Numbered from the stretch's first letter, positions 7,233-14,415 are shown. The stretch: 26,691 nucleotides of DNA from DATBIO01 sp036556965 (GCA_036556965.1 DATBIO010000062.1:1-26691), one strand, 5' to 3'. The notes: generated by a model not told the origin, from the letters alone. Numbers and translations: made by a program.

Positions 7233-8359
7233 GCGCGCCGTCGCCGCTCGACGCCCGGCGCCTGCGCCCGATCGGGCTGCTCATCGCGGCGGCCTGCGTG
7301 GTGCCCGCCGTGCTGGACGGGTGGCAGTCCTACCTCCAGGCGCGGCTGGAGGGGAGCGCGCACGTCCCCTGGCCCTCCGTCGCCTTCCAGTTCGGCGAAT
7401 GGATCATCCTGGGCGGCCTCACCGCGCTCGTCTACGTGCTGGCCGTGCGCTACCCCCTCCGCCCCCCCGGCCTGGGCCGCAAGCTGGCCGTCCACGCCGC
7501 GGGCGCGCTCGCCCTCTGCGTGGGCTGGGCCTCCTGCGGCGTGGCTCTGCGCGCGGCGCTGGGGATCCTGCCCCCGCAGGTGACGGTGTCGCGCCACGCC
7601 GCGAGCTGGCTGCTCACCAGCCTGCCCTGGTCCGTGTTCATGTACTTCACGGTGCTGGGGTGCGTGCTGGCCTTCGCCTATGCTCTGGAGGCGCAGGAAC
7701 GGGAGGCGCACGCGGCGCGCCTCTCCGCACAGGTGGCGGAGGCCCGGCTGGACGCGCTCCGGATGCAGCTCAACCCGCACTTCCTCTTCAACAGCCTCAA
7801 CGCCGTGGCCGTCCTCGTGCGCGACGGCCGCGGCGAGGACGCGGCCCGCGTGGTCGAGCAGCTCTCCGACATCCTCCGCCATCTCCTGAGCCAGGGCGGG
7901 GGGGCGGAGGTGCCGCTCGAGGAGGAGCTCGCCCTCCTGCGCCGGTACCTGGCCATCGAACAGGTCCGCTTCTCGGACCGCCTGGAGGTGCGCTGGCGCA
8001 TCGCGGAGGCCGCGCGCGAGGGACTGGTCCCGAGCTTCCTGATGCAGCCCGTGGTGGAGAACGCCCTGCGGCACGGCGTGGCCGCCACCAGCGCGGCCAG
8101 CACCCTCGACATCCTCGCGGAGGTCAGGGAGGGCATGCTCGTCCTGGAGGTCGGCAACGACGCCCCCGAGGCCAGCCGGCGCGCCCTCACGCGCGGGCCC
8201 GGCGTGGGCGTGGCCAACACGCGCGAGCGCCTGACCGCGCTCTACGGGCCGGAGGCCAGCCTGACGCTCTCGGAGGACGCCGGCCGCGTGGCGGCGACCG
8301 TCCGCCTTCCCTACCGGCGCGCGGCCGCGGGCACGGGCGCCGGCGCGGCGACGGCGTGA
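7229..8359 (+). CDS. LytS/YehU-type membrane sensor histidine kinase
   Basis: A kinase of about 376 residues. The first 155 residues hold four hydrophobic segments (IGLLIAAACVVPAVL, WIILGGLTALVYVLAV, AGALALCVGWASCGVAL, FMYFTVLGCVLAFAYA), so it is an integral inner-membrane sensor without a PAS or large periplasmic domain. A short coiled coil (LEAQEREAHAARLSAQVAEA) leads to the His_kinase domain, LRMQLNPHFLFNSLNAV, with the phospho-acceptor candidate His184. The HATPase domain follows (LMQPVVENALRHG as N-box; GVGVANTRERL as G-box). The chosen start is TTG at 7229, which overlaps the preceding stop (TTGA) and just precedes the first membrane segment; no strong ribosome site supports it. The stop overlaps the LytTR regulator start (GTGA), its cognate partner. 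Confidence 0.92.
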   Translation: MSAPSPLDARRLRPIGLLIAAACVVPAVLDGWQSYLQARLEGSAHVPWPSVAFQFGEWIILGGLTALVYVLAVRYPLRPPGLGRKLAVHAAGALALCVGWASCGVALRAALGILPPQVTVSRHAASWLLTSLPWSVFMYFTVLGCVLAFAYALEAQEREAHAARLSAQVAEARLDALRMQLNPHFLFNSLNAVAVLVRDGRGEDAARVVEQLSDILRHLLSQGGGAEVPLEEELALLRRYLAIEQVRFSDRLEVRWRIAEAAREGLVPSFLMQPVVENALRHGVAATSAASTLDILAEVREGMLVLEVGNDAPEASRRALTRGPGVGVANTRERLTALYGPEASLTLSEDAGRVAATVRLPYRRAAAGTGAGAATA

Positions 8360-9144
8360 CCCGCGACGTGCGGGTGCTGGTGGTGGACGACGAGCCCCTG
8401 GCCCGGCGCGGCCTGCGCCAGCTCGCGGCCCGCCAGCCCGGGCTCCTCATCGTGGGGGAGGGCCGCAACGGGCGCGAGGCCCTGCGCCTGCTGGACGAGA
8501 CGGACGCCGACCTCGTGGTCCTCGACGTCCAGATGCCGGAGCTGGACGGCTTCGGCGTCATCCGCGAGCGGGGCCCCGCCCGCATGCCCGCGGTGGTCTT
8601 CGTGACCGCATACGACGACTACGCCATCCGCGCCTTCGAGGCCCAGGCCGTCGACTACCTCATGAAGCCGGTGAGCGAGGCCCGCTTCGCGGCCGCGGTG
8701 GCGCGCGTGCGCGAGCGTCTGGAGGGCCGGGCGGCGGCGGAGCGGGCCCGCCGCCTGGAAGCGCTGCTGGCGGAGGCGGGCCGCGCGCGGCCGGAGGCGC
8801 CGCCCGGCCGCCGCCTCGTCGTGCCCACCGCCGCCGGGGAGCTGGTGCTCGAGGCCGCGGACGTGGACTGGATCGCGGCGGAGGACTACTACGCGGCGCT
8901 CAACCTGGGCGGCCGCCGGCACCTGCTGCGCGAGTCCCTCGCCTCGCTCGCCGCCCGGCTGGAGCCGGCGCGCTTCGTGCGCGTGCACCGCTCGGCCATC
9001 GTGAACGTGGAGCGCGTGCGCGAGCTGCGCCGGACGGACGGGGGATCGGTGGTGGTGCTCCGGGACGGCACCGCGGTCCCCGTGAGCCGCCGGCGGCGGG
9101 AGGCGGTCCGGCGCGCGCTGCGGCGCCTGGGACGGGAGAGCTAG
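8356..9144 (+). CDS. LytTR-family response regulator
   Basis: A 262-residue regulator. The N-terminal receiver domain has the acidic pocket (VVDDEP), the phosphorylation site Asp57 in VVLDVQMPELDG, the Thr of FVTAYDDYAI and the Lys of YLMKPV. A helical linker (about residues 120-155) leads to the LytTR DNA-binding domain: VDWIAAEDYYAALNLGG, RRHLLRESLASLAARL, RFVRVHRSAIVNVERV and VPVSRRRRE. LytTR domains bind DNA through a beta-sheet fold, usually on pairs of direct repeats about two helical turns apart. Such a pair (CTsGCTGCGCG at 9168 and 9189) lies just downstream, before the acyltransferase gene. It starts with GTG inside the kinase stop codon and is therefore its partner. Confidence 0.95.
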   Translation: MTRDVRVLVVDDEPLARRGLRQLAARQPGLLIVGEGRNGREALRLLDETDADLVVLDVQMPELDGFGVIRERGPARMPAVVFVTAYDDYAIRAFEAQAVDYLMKPVSEARFAAAVARVRERLEGRAAAERARRLEALLAEAGRARPEAPPGRRLVVPTAAGELVLEAADVDWIAAEDYYAALNLGGRRHLLRESLASLAARLEPARFVRVHRSAIVNVERVRELRRTDGGSVVVLRDGTAVPVSRRRREAVRRALRRLGRES

Positions 9145-9167
9145 GGCCCCGCTCCCTGCGCGCGCCC

Positions 9168-9199
9168 CTCGCTGCGCGAAGGGCGCCGCTGGCTGCGCG
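9168..9199 (+). promoter_or_regulatory. Direct repeats, candidate LytTR operator
   Basis: CTCGCTGCGCG (9168-9178) and CTGGCTGCGCG (9189-9199) differ at one of 11 positions and are exactly 21 bp apart. They end 4 bp before the -35 hexamer of the next gene. A third, shorter CTGCGCG lies at 9156-9162. The spacing matches how LytTR regulators bind, and the regulator gene is immediately upstream. The motif is GC-rich, so chance similarity is possible. Confidence 0.35.
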
Positions 9200-9203
9200 G
9201 GGA

Positions 9204-9233
9204 TTGCCCGGGCCCACCGGGCGCGCCTAGCGT
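9204..9233 (+). promoter_or_regulatory. Promoter of the DUF1624 acyltransferase gene
   Basis: TTGCCC (9204-9209), an 18-nt spacer and TAGCGT (9228-9233). Ten nucleotides separate the -10 box from the GTG at 9244, so the leader would be very short. No ribosome site is visible. Confidence 0.5.
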
Positions 9234-9243
9234 CGCGCCACCC

Positions 9244-10404
9244 GTGGCGAGACGCCTCCCGTCGATCGACGCCGTGCGCGGGATCGTGATGGCGCTGATG
9301 GCCGTCGACCACGTCCGCGTGTACGCCGGGGTCCCTGCCGGGGGCCCCACCTTCGGCGTCTTCTTCACGCGCTGGGTCACCCATTTCTGCGCCCCGGCCT
9401 TCGTGTTCCTGGCCGGTACCGCGGCCTTCCTGCACGGGGAGAAGCTGGGCGATCGGGGCGCGCTGGGGCGCTGGCTGGCCGTGCGCGGCCTCCTGCTGGT
9501 CGTCCTGGAGCTGACGTGGATGCGCGTGGCCTGGACGTTCAACCTCGAGCTCGGCCGCTACCTGATGGCGGGCGTGCTCTGGATGCTGGGCTGGTGCATG
9601 GTCCTGCTGGCCCTGCTGGTGCGGCTTCCCGTCACGGCGGTGGGAGCGCTGGGCGTGGCCGTGATGGCCACCCACAACCTCACCGCGTTCCTGGAGCCCG
9701 AGTCCGTCCGCCGCCTCCTCGCCGGCCCCTGGGGGGGACTGTGGAAGGTCCTCTACTTCGGAGGCGGCCTGGGCCTCGGCTCCGGGACCACGCCCGGCTT
9801 CTTCGTGCTGTATTCGATCGTGCCCTGGATCGGCGTGATGGCCGCCGGCTATGCCTTCGGCCTGGTGGTCGTGCGCGAGCCCGCCGCGCGCCGCCGCGCC
9901 TGCCTGGCCCTGGGCCTTGCCGCCACCGCGCTCTTCGTGCTGCTCCGGCTCGCGGACGTCTACGGTGATCGGCCCTGGTCGCGCGCGGAGGCCCCCGCCC
10001 TCATCGCCTTCCTGAACACCACCAAGTACCCGGCGTCGCTCGCGTTCCTCCTGATGACGCTGGGCCCCACCCTCGTCGCCCTGGCGCTGCTGGAGGGCCG
10101 GGAGGGAGTGCCCTGGCGATGGCTCGCCGTCTTCGGGCGCGTCCCCGGGTTCTTCTACCTGGTCCACATCCCGCTGATACACGGCGCGGCGGTGGCGATC
10201 TCCCTGGTGCGCAGCCCCGCGGCCACGGGCTGGCTGTTCCAGGACCACCCGCTCCGTCCCGGACCCGTGCCCGACGGCTACGTCTGGAGCCTCGGCCTCC
10301 TCTACCTCGTCACGGGCCTGGTGGTCGTCGCGCTGTATCTCCCCTGCCGCTGGTTTGCGCGGCTCAAGGCGCGCCGCCGGGAGGCCTGGCTCAGCTACAT
10401 CTGA
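9244..10404 (+). CDS. DUF1624/heparan-alpha-glucosaminide N-acetyltransferase-like membrane protein
   Basis: A 386-residue polytopic inner-membrane protein with about ten hydrophobic segments. The N-terminus has the family signature RLPSIDAVRGIVMALMAVDHVR, then FFTRWVTHFCAPAFVFLAGT and LVVLELTWMRVAWTF. These match the DUF1624 (HGSNAT catalytic) domain, which moves acyl groups across or at the membrane; the conserved His of AVDHVR and of RWVTHFCAP are present. Later conserved pieces are SIVPWIGVMAAGYAFG and GRVPGFFYLVHIPLIHG. The bacterial substrate is generally unknown (probably a sugar or lipid-linked glycan). It has its own promoter preceded by possible LytTR repeats, suggesting control by the upstream LytS/LytT pair. 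GTG start at 9244. Confidence 0.9.
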   Translation: MARRLPSIDAVRGIVMALMAVDHVRVYAGVPAGGPTFGVFFTRWVTHFCAPAFVFLAGTAAFLHGEKLGDRGALGRWLAVRGLLLVVLELTWMRVAWTFNLELGRYLMAGVLWMLGWCMVLLALLVRLPVTAVGALGVAVMATHNLTAFLEPESVRRLLAGPWGGLWKVLYFGGGLGLGSGTTPGFFVLYSIVPWIGVMAAGYAFGLVVVREPAARRRACLALGLAATALFVLLRLADVYGDRPWSRAEAPALIAFLNTTKYPASLAFLLMTLGPTLVALALLEGREGVPWRWLAVFGRVPGFFYLVHIPLIHGAAVAISLVRSPAATGWLFQDHPLRPGPVPDGYVWSLGLLYLVTGLVVVALYLPCRWFARLKARRREAWLSYI

Positions 10405-10502
10405 GCGGGCGCGGAAGTCGCGGGCCGCGGAGCCGTGCCCGTGCGGACCCTCGCCCGGAACGGCCTTTCGACCTCTCCTCCCTGGGCGAGAGACCCGCCG
10501 CA

Positions 10503-10531
10503 TCGACGCCACCCGGGCTTTTGGCTAGAAT
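10503..10531 (+). promoter_or_regulatory. Promoter of the small protein/membrane protein operon
   Basis: TCGACG (10503-10508), a 17-nt spacer and TAGAAT (10526-10531). Here the leader is about 33 nt and contains a GGAGG ribosome site (10559-10563) 7 nt before the ATG at 10571. The stretch from 10405 to 10502 shows no gene. Confidence 0.5.
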
Positions 10532-10570
10532 CCCGCACTTTCGTCGGGCCGCCGGGCTGGAGGGGGTGCG

Positions 10571-10819
10571 ATGGCGCTCGATACGGACGCGGTGGCCGAG
10601 GCGCTGGCGCGCGGCGTGGCGCCCTACCTCGGCGAGAACATGGCGCGCTCCGCCGTCCAGGCGCACCGCGACAAGATGGCCCTGGGCGCCGCCCTCACCC
10701 GGGAGCAGGTCGAGGCGCTGATCGGGCGGCTGGGGTCCGGCCTGAACATCTTCCTGGGGCGCGACAAGTCCGCCCAGGTCGTGGGCGAGCTCCGGCGGGC
10801 CGTGGAGGCGTTGCGGTGA
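10571..10819 (+). CDS. Small helical protein of unknown function (82 aa)
   Basis: An 82-residue protein with a good ribosome site (GGAGG, 7 nt before the ATG) and a promoter, so it is very likely real. It has no signal peptide, membrane segment or cysteine. Predicted almost entirely helical: an acidic first helix (DTDAVAEALARGVAPYL), a basic-mixed second (ENMARSAVQAHRDKMAL), then LTREQVEALIGRLGSGLNIF and AQVVGELRRAVEAL. No family was recognised. Its TGA overlaps the GTG of the next gene (GTGA), so it is made together with the membrane protein and may be its cytoplasmic partner. Confidence 0.8.
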   Translation: MALDTDAVAEALARGVAPYLGENMARSAVQAHRDKMALGAALTREQVEALIGRLGSGLNIFLGRDKSAQVVGELRRAVEALR

Positions 10820-11604
10820 CGGCCGAACGCGGCCGCGAGCTGGCGCTGGACGGGTCGGTCGCCGCGGCCACGCTCCTCTACCTCTCCCAGCTGCGCCCCT
10901 GGCTGCCCCCCCCGGTCCTCACCTGGGTCGGCGCGGCCATCAAACTCACGTGCCTGGGCGTGGCCGCCTTCATGTCGCTGCGCGCGTCCTCGTCCTTCGA
11001 GCCGGGGACGCTCACCCGGCGGGCCTGGCGGCTGCTCGGCCTCGGCTTCGCGGGTTTCTTCCTCGGCCAGCTGTGCCTGACGCCCTACCAGTTGACGGTC
11101 GGGAGCGCGCCCTTCCCCTCCGTGGGCGACGTCTTCTTCGTCCTGGCCTATCCGTTCTTCATCGCCGCCCTCTTCGTGTTCGTGCGCGCGCACGAGGAGG
11201 CCGGCTACCCCCTGGGGACTCCCGCGGGGCGGCGCCTCACCGCGCTGGGCGTGGCGGCGGCCGCCCTGGTGGTGGCCTTCCCCGTCCTCAAGCCGATCCT
11301 CGAGGCCCCCGCGTCGCCGATGGCCACCTTCCTGAACCTGGCCTACCCCAGCCTCGACCTCGTGCTGCTGGTGCCCACCGCGCTGCTGATCCGGATCACG
11401 CTGCCCTTCCGGAGCGGCGGCGTGGGCAAGGTGTGGGTGGCGCTCCTGGGCGGCTTCCTCGCCCTGTGCGCGGCCGACATCGGGTTCGCCTACTTCTCCG
11501 CGCTCGGGCAGCAGGCGCTCGACCCGCTGCTCAACGCGATGTTCGTGCTGGCCTACGGGCTCATGGCCCGCGGCGTCATGAGGCAGCGCCGGCTCGTGGC
11601 CTGA
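10816..11604 (+). CDS. Polytopic membrane protein resembling a GGDEF/kinase-type 8-TM sensor module, without an output domain
   Basis: 262 residues with about eight hydrophobic segments and no soluble domain. The stretch APFPSVGDVFFVLAYPFFIA, followed by a basic loop and later ATFLNLAYPSLDLVLLVPT and LGGFLALCAADIGFAYFSA, resembles the N-terminal membrane sensor of many diguanylate cyclases and histidine kinases. Here the protein stops after the last membrane helix (MARGVMRQRRLVA), so no GGDEF, EAL or kinase domain follows. GTG start in a 4-nt overlap with the small helical protein. The family resemblance is from pattern memory. The membrane topology is obvious from sequence. Confidence 0.82.
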   Translation: MTAERGRELALDGSVAAATLLYLSQLRPWLPPPVLTWVGAAIKLTCLGVAAFMSLRASSSFEPGTLTRRAWRLLGLGFAGFFLGQLCLTPYQLTVGSAPFPSVGDVFFVLAYPFFIAALFVFVRAHEEAGYPLGTPAGRRLTALGVAAAALVVAFPVLKPILEAPASPMATFLNLAYPSLDLVLLVPTALLIRITLPFRSGGVGKVWVALLGGFLALCAADIGFAYFSALGQQALDPLLNAMFVLAYGLMARGVMRQRRLVA

Positions 11605-11610
11605 GCGGTG

Positions 11611-11644
11611 GGAGGACCCGGCCGCTCCCGCGGCCAGGTCCTCC
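11611..11644. terminator. Bidirectional stem-loop between convergent genes
   Basis: A 15-bp arm (11611-11625), a 4-nt loop TCCC and a 15-nt complementary arm (11630-11644) with a single C/A mismatch. It lies between two convergent stop codons (11604 and 11660), as expected for a shared terminator. There is no T-tract on either side, so termination efficiency is uncertain. Confidence 0.6.
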
Positions 11645-11659
11645 GCGTCGGGCGGACCC

Positions 11660-11968
11660 TCAGGTCTCCGGCGAGGGCTCCGGAGACGGCGAGGGCGAGG
11701 GCTCCGTGCAGGCGCCCTCGGAGTCCCCGTGCGCCATGTGCGCGGGAACCGCGGGAGACCCGACGGTTATGGTGTGCGCGTTCTCCGGGTTTCCCGGGGG
11801 GACGTGGCAGATCGTCACCTTCTCGACGCCCTGGGCGTTGGCGGAGTCCTCCTCGCCGGTGGCGGCGAGGGGAGCAGGCGCGCGTGAAGGCGCGAGCTCG
11901 CCCCCGCCGCCGCAGCTCCACAGGATGATCCCCGCCCCCAGCACGAACGACGCGTGCGTTCGCTTCAT
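11660..11968 (-). CDS. Small lipoprotein with ICHVPPGNPxNAHT-type repeat motif
   Basis: A 102-residue exported protein. The N-terminus MKRTHASFVLGAGIILWSC is a lipoprotein signal; the lipidated residue would be Cys19, followed by a Gly run. The mature part has an Ala/Pro-rich linker, then KVTICHVPPGNPENAHTITV and VPAHMAHGDSEGAC, with conserved Cys/His spacing. This short module occurs in secreted proteins of many bacteria, often next to cell-surface repeats; its function is unknown, and the two Cys and several His could bind metal. The tail is a SPSPSPEPSPET repeat. A strong AGGAGG ribosome site lies 6 nt before the ATG at 11968. Divergent from tdh across a regulatory region. Confidence 0.82.
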   Translation of the reverse strand: MKRTHASFVLGAGIILWSCGGGGELAPSRAPAPLAATGEEDSANAQGVEKVTICHVPPGNPENAHTITVGSPAVPAHMAHGDSEGACTEPSPSPSPEPSPET

Positions 11969-12074
11969 GAGGCACCTCCTGCCCTGGAGGCGAGGCCCCC
12001 CACGGCGAGCGACTCGCCGCGGGGCGGCCACGCCCCGCTCCGGCACGGTATGGGCCGGAAGGCGGCCTCCGCGC

Positions 12075-12109
12075 CGTGACCGGGCTCACGCGCTGTGACG
12101 GGGATCACG
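12075..12109. promoter_or_regulatory. Two tandem GTGA-N6-TCAC sites (CRP/FNR-like operators)
   Basis: CGTGA-N6-TCACG at 12075-12090 and TGTGA-N6-TCACG at 12094-12109, centres 19 bp apart. The half-sites and the 6-nt spacing match the CRP-family consensus TGTGA-N6-TCACA. They sit between the divergent lipoprotein and tdh genes, neither of which has a recognisable -35 hexamer, as expected for activator-dependent promoters. A possible lipoprotein -10 (minus TACCGT, 12050-12045) would put the first site near -44. Confidence 0.55.
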
Positions 12110-12135
12110 CCCGCGGGTGCGCGCCCGCGGGCGTG
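12106..12135. repeat. Perfect 12-bp inverted repeat with 6-nt loop
   Basis: CACGCCCGCGGG (12106-12117), TGCGCG, then CCCGCGGGCGTG (12124-12135). It is a perfect palindrome overlapping the end of the second GTGA-N6-TCAC site and ending about 33 bp before the tdh start. It may be an operator for a dimeric regulator, or a cruciform-prone element. Confidence 0.6.
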
Positions 12136-12155
12136 TAAACGGCGCCACCTTGGCC

Positions 12156-12161
12156 CAGAAT
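12156..12161 (+). promoter_or_regulatory. -10 box of tdh
   Basis: CAGAAT, 7 nt before the GTG at 12169, so the mRNA is probably leaderless. No good -35 hexamer exists 16-18 nt upstream. Confidence 0.4.
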
Positions 12162-12168
12162 GGCGCCG

Positions 12169-13197
12169 GTGAAGGCGCTCATCAAGAGCCGGGCGGAGCC
12201 GGGCCTGTGGCTGCAGGACGTGCCCGAGCCGCGCATCGGCATCAACGACGTGCTCATCCGCGTCCTGCGCACCGGCATCTGCGGCACCGACGTCCACATC
12301 TACAAGTGGGACGCCTGGGCCCAGAAGACCATCCACGTCCCCCTCGTCATCGGCCACGAGTTCGTGGGCGAGATCGTGGAGACGGGGTCCAACGTGGCCG
12401 ACTTCCGCGCCGGCCAGATCGTCAGCGGCGAGGGCCACGTGGTGTGCGGGCGGTGCCGCAACTGCCTGGCCGGGCGGCGCCACCTGTGCGCCGACACCAA
12501 GGGCGTGGGGGTGGACCGCGCGGGCGCCTTCGCCGAGTACGTCGCCCTGCCCATGTCCAACGTCTGGGTCCACCCCGCGACCATCGACCGCGACGTGGCC
12601 GCCATCTTCGACCCCTTCGGAAACGCGGTGCACACCGCGCTCTCCTTCCCCGTGCTGGGGGAGGACGTCCTGGTCACGGGGGCGGGGCCCATCGGCATCA
12701 TGGCGGCGGCGGTGGCGCGCCACGCGGGCGCGCGCTACGTGGTCATCACCGACGTCAACCCCTACCGCCTCGACCTGGCCCGCAGCATGGGGGTGACCCT
12801 GGCCGTGGACCCCCGCCTGGGCAGCCTGCGCGACGTGCAGAAGGAGCTGGGCATGGCCGAGGGCTTCGACGTGGGCATGGAGATGTCGGGCAACGGCCAG
12901 GCCTTCCGCGACATGCTCGGCAACATGGCCCATGGCGGCAAGGTCGCGCTCCTGGGCATCCCCGACCGCGAGGTGGCCATCGACTGGCACCCCGTGATCT
13001 TCAGCATGCTCACCATCAAGGGCATCTACGGGCGCGAGATGTACGAGACCTGGTACAAGATGAACGTCATGCTGGAGGGCGGGCTGGACATCCGCCCCGT
13101 CATCACCCATCGCCTGGGCTACCGGGAGTTCGAGCGCGGCTTCGAGGTCATGAGCAGCGGGGCCTCCGGCCGCGTGGTCCTGAGCTGGGAGCCCTAG
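12169..13197 (+). CDS. tdh: L-threonine 3-dehydrogenase (zinc, NAD-dependent)
   Basis: A 342-residue cytosolic medium-chain dehydrogenase that oxidises L-threonine to 2-amino-3-ketobutyrate with NAD+. It is strikingly like E. coli Tdh from end to end: RTGICGTDVHIYKWDAWAQK, IFDPFGNAVHTALSFPV, GAGPIGIMAAAVARH, VVITDVNPYRLDLAR and IKGIYGREMYETWYKMN. With a start at GTG 12169, the catalytic zinc residues fall at Cys38, His63 and Glu64 and the structural zinc ligands at Cys93, Cys96, Cys99 and Cys107, the same numbers as in E. coli. This supports that start over the ATG at 12160. The usual partner 2-amino-3-ketobutyrate CoA ligase (kbl) is not adjacent. Controlled from a region with CRP-like sites. 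Confidence 0.97.
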   Translation: MKALIKSRAEPGLWLQDVPEPRIGINDVLIRVLRTGICGTDVHIYKWDAWAQKTIHVPLVIGHEFVGEIVETGSNVADFRAGQIVSGEGHVVCGRCRNCLAGRRHLCADTKGVGVDRAGAFAEYVALPMSNVWVHPATIDRDVAAIFDPFGNAVHTALSFPVLGEDVLVTGAGPIGIMAAAVARHAGARYVVITDVNPYRLDLARSMGVTLAVDPRLGSLRDVQKELGMAEGFDVGMEMSGNGQAFRDMLGNMAHGGKVALLGIPDREVAIDWHPVIFSMLTIKGIYGREMYETWYKMNVMLEGGLDIRPVITHRLGYREFERGFEVMSSGASGRVVLSWEP

Positions 13198-13223
13198 CCC
13201 CCTCGCCCGCGCCCCGCGCGTCG

Positions 13224-13253
13224 TTGATCGGCGGCGCGGGTCTGCTGTAGAGT
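13224..13253 (+). promoter_or_regulatory. Promoter of the glycosyltransferase/radical SAM operon
   Basis: TTGATC (13224-13229), an 18-nt spacer and TAGAGT (13248-13253). The leader to the ATG at 13273 is about 12 nt and shows no ribosome site. Confidence 0.5.
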
Positions 13254-13272
13254 CCGCGCACCCCTCTCATCG

Positions 13273-14415
13273 ATGACGGCTGCCTTCATCGTCTTCACGG
13301 CGACGAGTGCGGTGCTGTGGCTGACCATCGTCGGCTACCCCCTCGCCCTCGCCTGGCGCTCGCGCGCGTGGCGCCGCCGCGCGCGCACGGCCTCGCCCGT
13401 CCCCGTCCCCCCGGTGGCGGTGGTGGTCCCCACCCTCAACGAGGCCGCCCTCATCGGGGCCAAGCTCGCCGACCTCGCGCGCACCGACTACCCGCGCGAG
13501 CGCCTGCGCGTGGTGGTGGTGGACGGCGGCTCGCACGACGGGACCCCCGACGCGGTCCGGGACGCGGTGGCCGCGGGGGCCGCCGTCGAGCTGCTGGAGT
13601 TCCCGCAGGCGGAGGGCAAGGCCGACCAGCTCAACCTCGCCTTCGCGCGCCTGGAGGAGGAAATGGTGGTGGTCACGGACGCGGACGCGCTGCTGGAGCC
13701 CGGCTGCGTGCGCGAGATCGTGGCCACCCTGGCCGGGGACCAGAGCACGGCGGTGGTGGGCGCCACCGTGGTGCCGGCCAGCCCGCTGCTCGAGGAGCGC
13801 CTGCATTGGTGGCTGGTGAACACGCTCTGGTGGCTGGAGGGCGAGGTGCTCTCCTCGGGCGTGGTGGGCGGCCCCTGCTACGGGCTGAAGCGGTCCCTGG
13901 TGCGGCCCCTGGCCACGCCCTGCGTGGCGGACGACGTGCACGTGGCGCTGGCCGCGGGGGCACGCGGGCTGCGCGTGCGCAGCTGCCGCACCGCCCTCGC
14001 CACCGAGGTGCGCGTGCCGCGCACCCTGCGCGAGTGCCTGCGCTACCGGCGACGGCGCGCGGTCTGGTATGCGGCCGAGCTCGACCGGGCGCCGGCGGCG
14101 GCCGGCCGCGGCGGCTACCGTCTGGCCCGCGGACTGCGCCGCTGGCACTTGCGGGTGACGCCCTCCCTGGCCGCCCTCACCGTCCTGGCCGCCGCCGTCC
14201 TCGTGGCGGGCGGCCAGTGGGCGGCTCCCGCGGTGGCCGCCGCCTCCTTCGGCCTCCCCGCCTTCGCCGCCGCCCTGGTCGCCCCCGCGCGGGAGAGCCA
14301 CGGCTGGCTCCGCTTCACCCTGGCCACCGCGCGCCTGGCGGGGATCCTGTGGCTGGCCCTTCTCATCACACCTCGCCGCGAGGGCGCGGCGGTGGTTTCC
14401 GGAGGCAACGGATGA
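13273..14415 (+). CDS. Membrane-anchored family 2 glycosyltransferase
   Basis: A 380-residue protein. An N-terminal membrane segment (MTAAFIVFTATSAVLWLTIV) is followed by a GT-A domain: VAVVVPTLNEAALIGAKL, VVVVDGGSHDGT and EGKADQLNLAF. The DxD metal site is VVTDADALLEPG (Asp136, Asp138). VADDVHVALAAGARGL supplies the acceptor-side acidic residues, and YRRRRAVW resembles the (Q/R)xxRW motif of processive enzymes. Two or three C-terminal hydrophobic segments follow (about residues 297-375). Such enzymes transfer a sugar from a nucleotide sugar to a lipid or growing polysaccharide on the cytoplasmic face of the membrane. Donor and acceptor are unknown. Its stop overlaps the next radical SAM gene (ATGA). 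Confidence 0.9.
   Translation: MTAAFIVFTATSAVLWLTIVGYPLALAWRSRAWRRRARTASPVPVPPVAVVVPTLNEAALIGAKLADLARTDYPRERLRVVVVDGGSHDGTPDAVRDAVAAGAAVELLEFPQAEGKADQLNLAFARLEEEMVVVTDADALLEPGCVREIVATLAGDQSTAVVGATVVPASPLLEERLHWWLVNTLWWLEGEVLSSGVVGGPCYGLKRSLVRPLATPCVADDVHVALAAGARGLRVRSCRTALATEVRVPRTLRECLRYRRRRAVWYAAELDRAPAAAGRGGYRLARGLRRWHLRVTPSLAALTVLAAAVLVAGGQWAAPAVAAASFGLPAFAAALVAPARESHGWLRFTLATARLAGILWLALLITPRREGAAVVSGGNG

Noticed and set aside
8311..10512. 733-codon minus-strand frame
   Set aside because: Runs antisense across the LytTR regulator and the acyltransferase, both of which have clear domains. The antisense product is a Gln/His/Arg/Gly-rich shadow.
12160..12171. ATG at 12160 as the tdh start
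   Set aside because: It overlaps the CAGAAT -10 box. Starting at GTG 12169 aligns the zinc ligands exactly with E. coli Tdh numbering.
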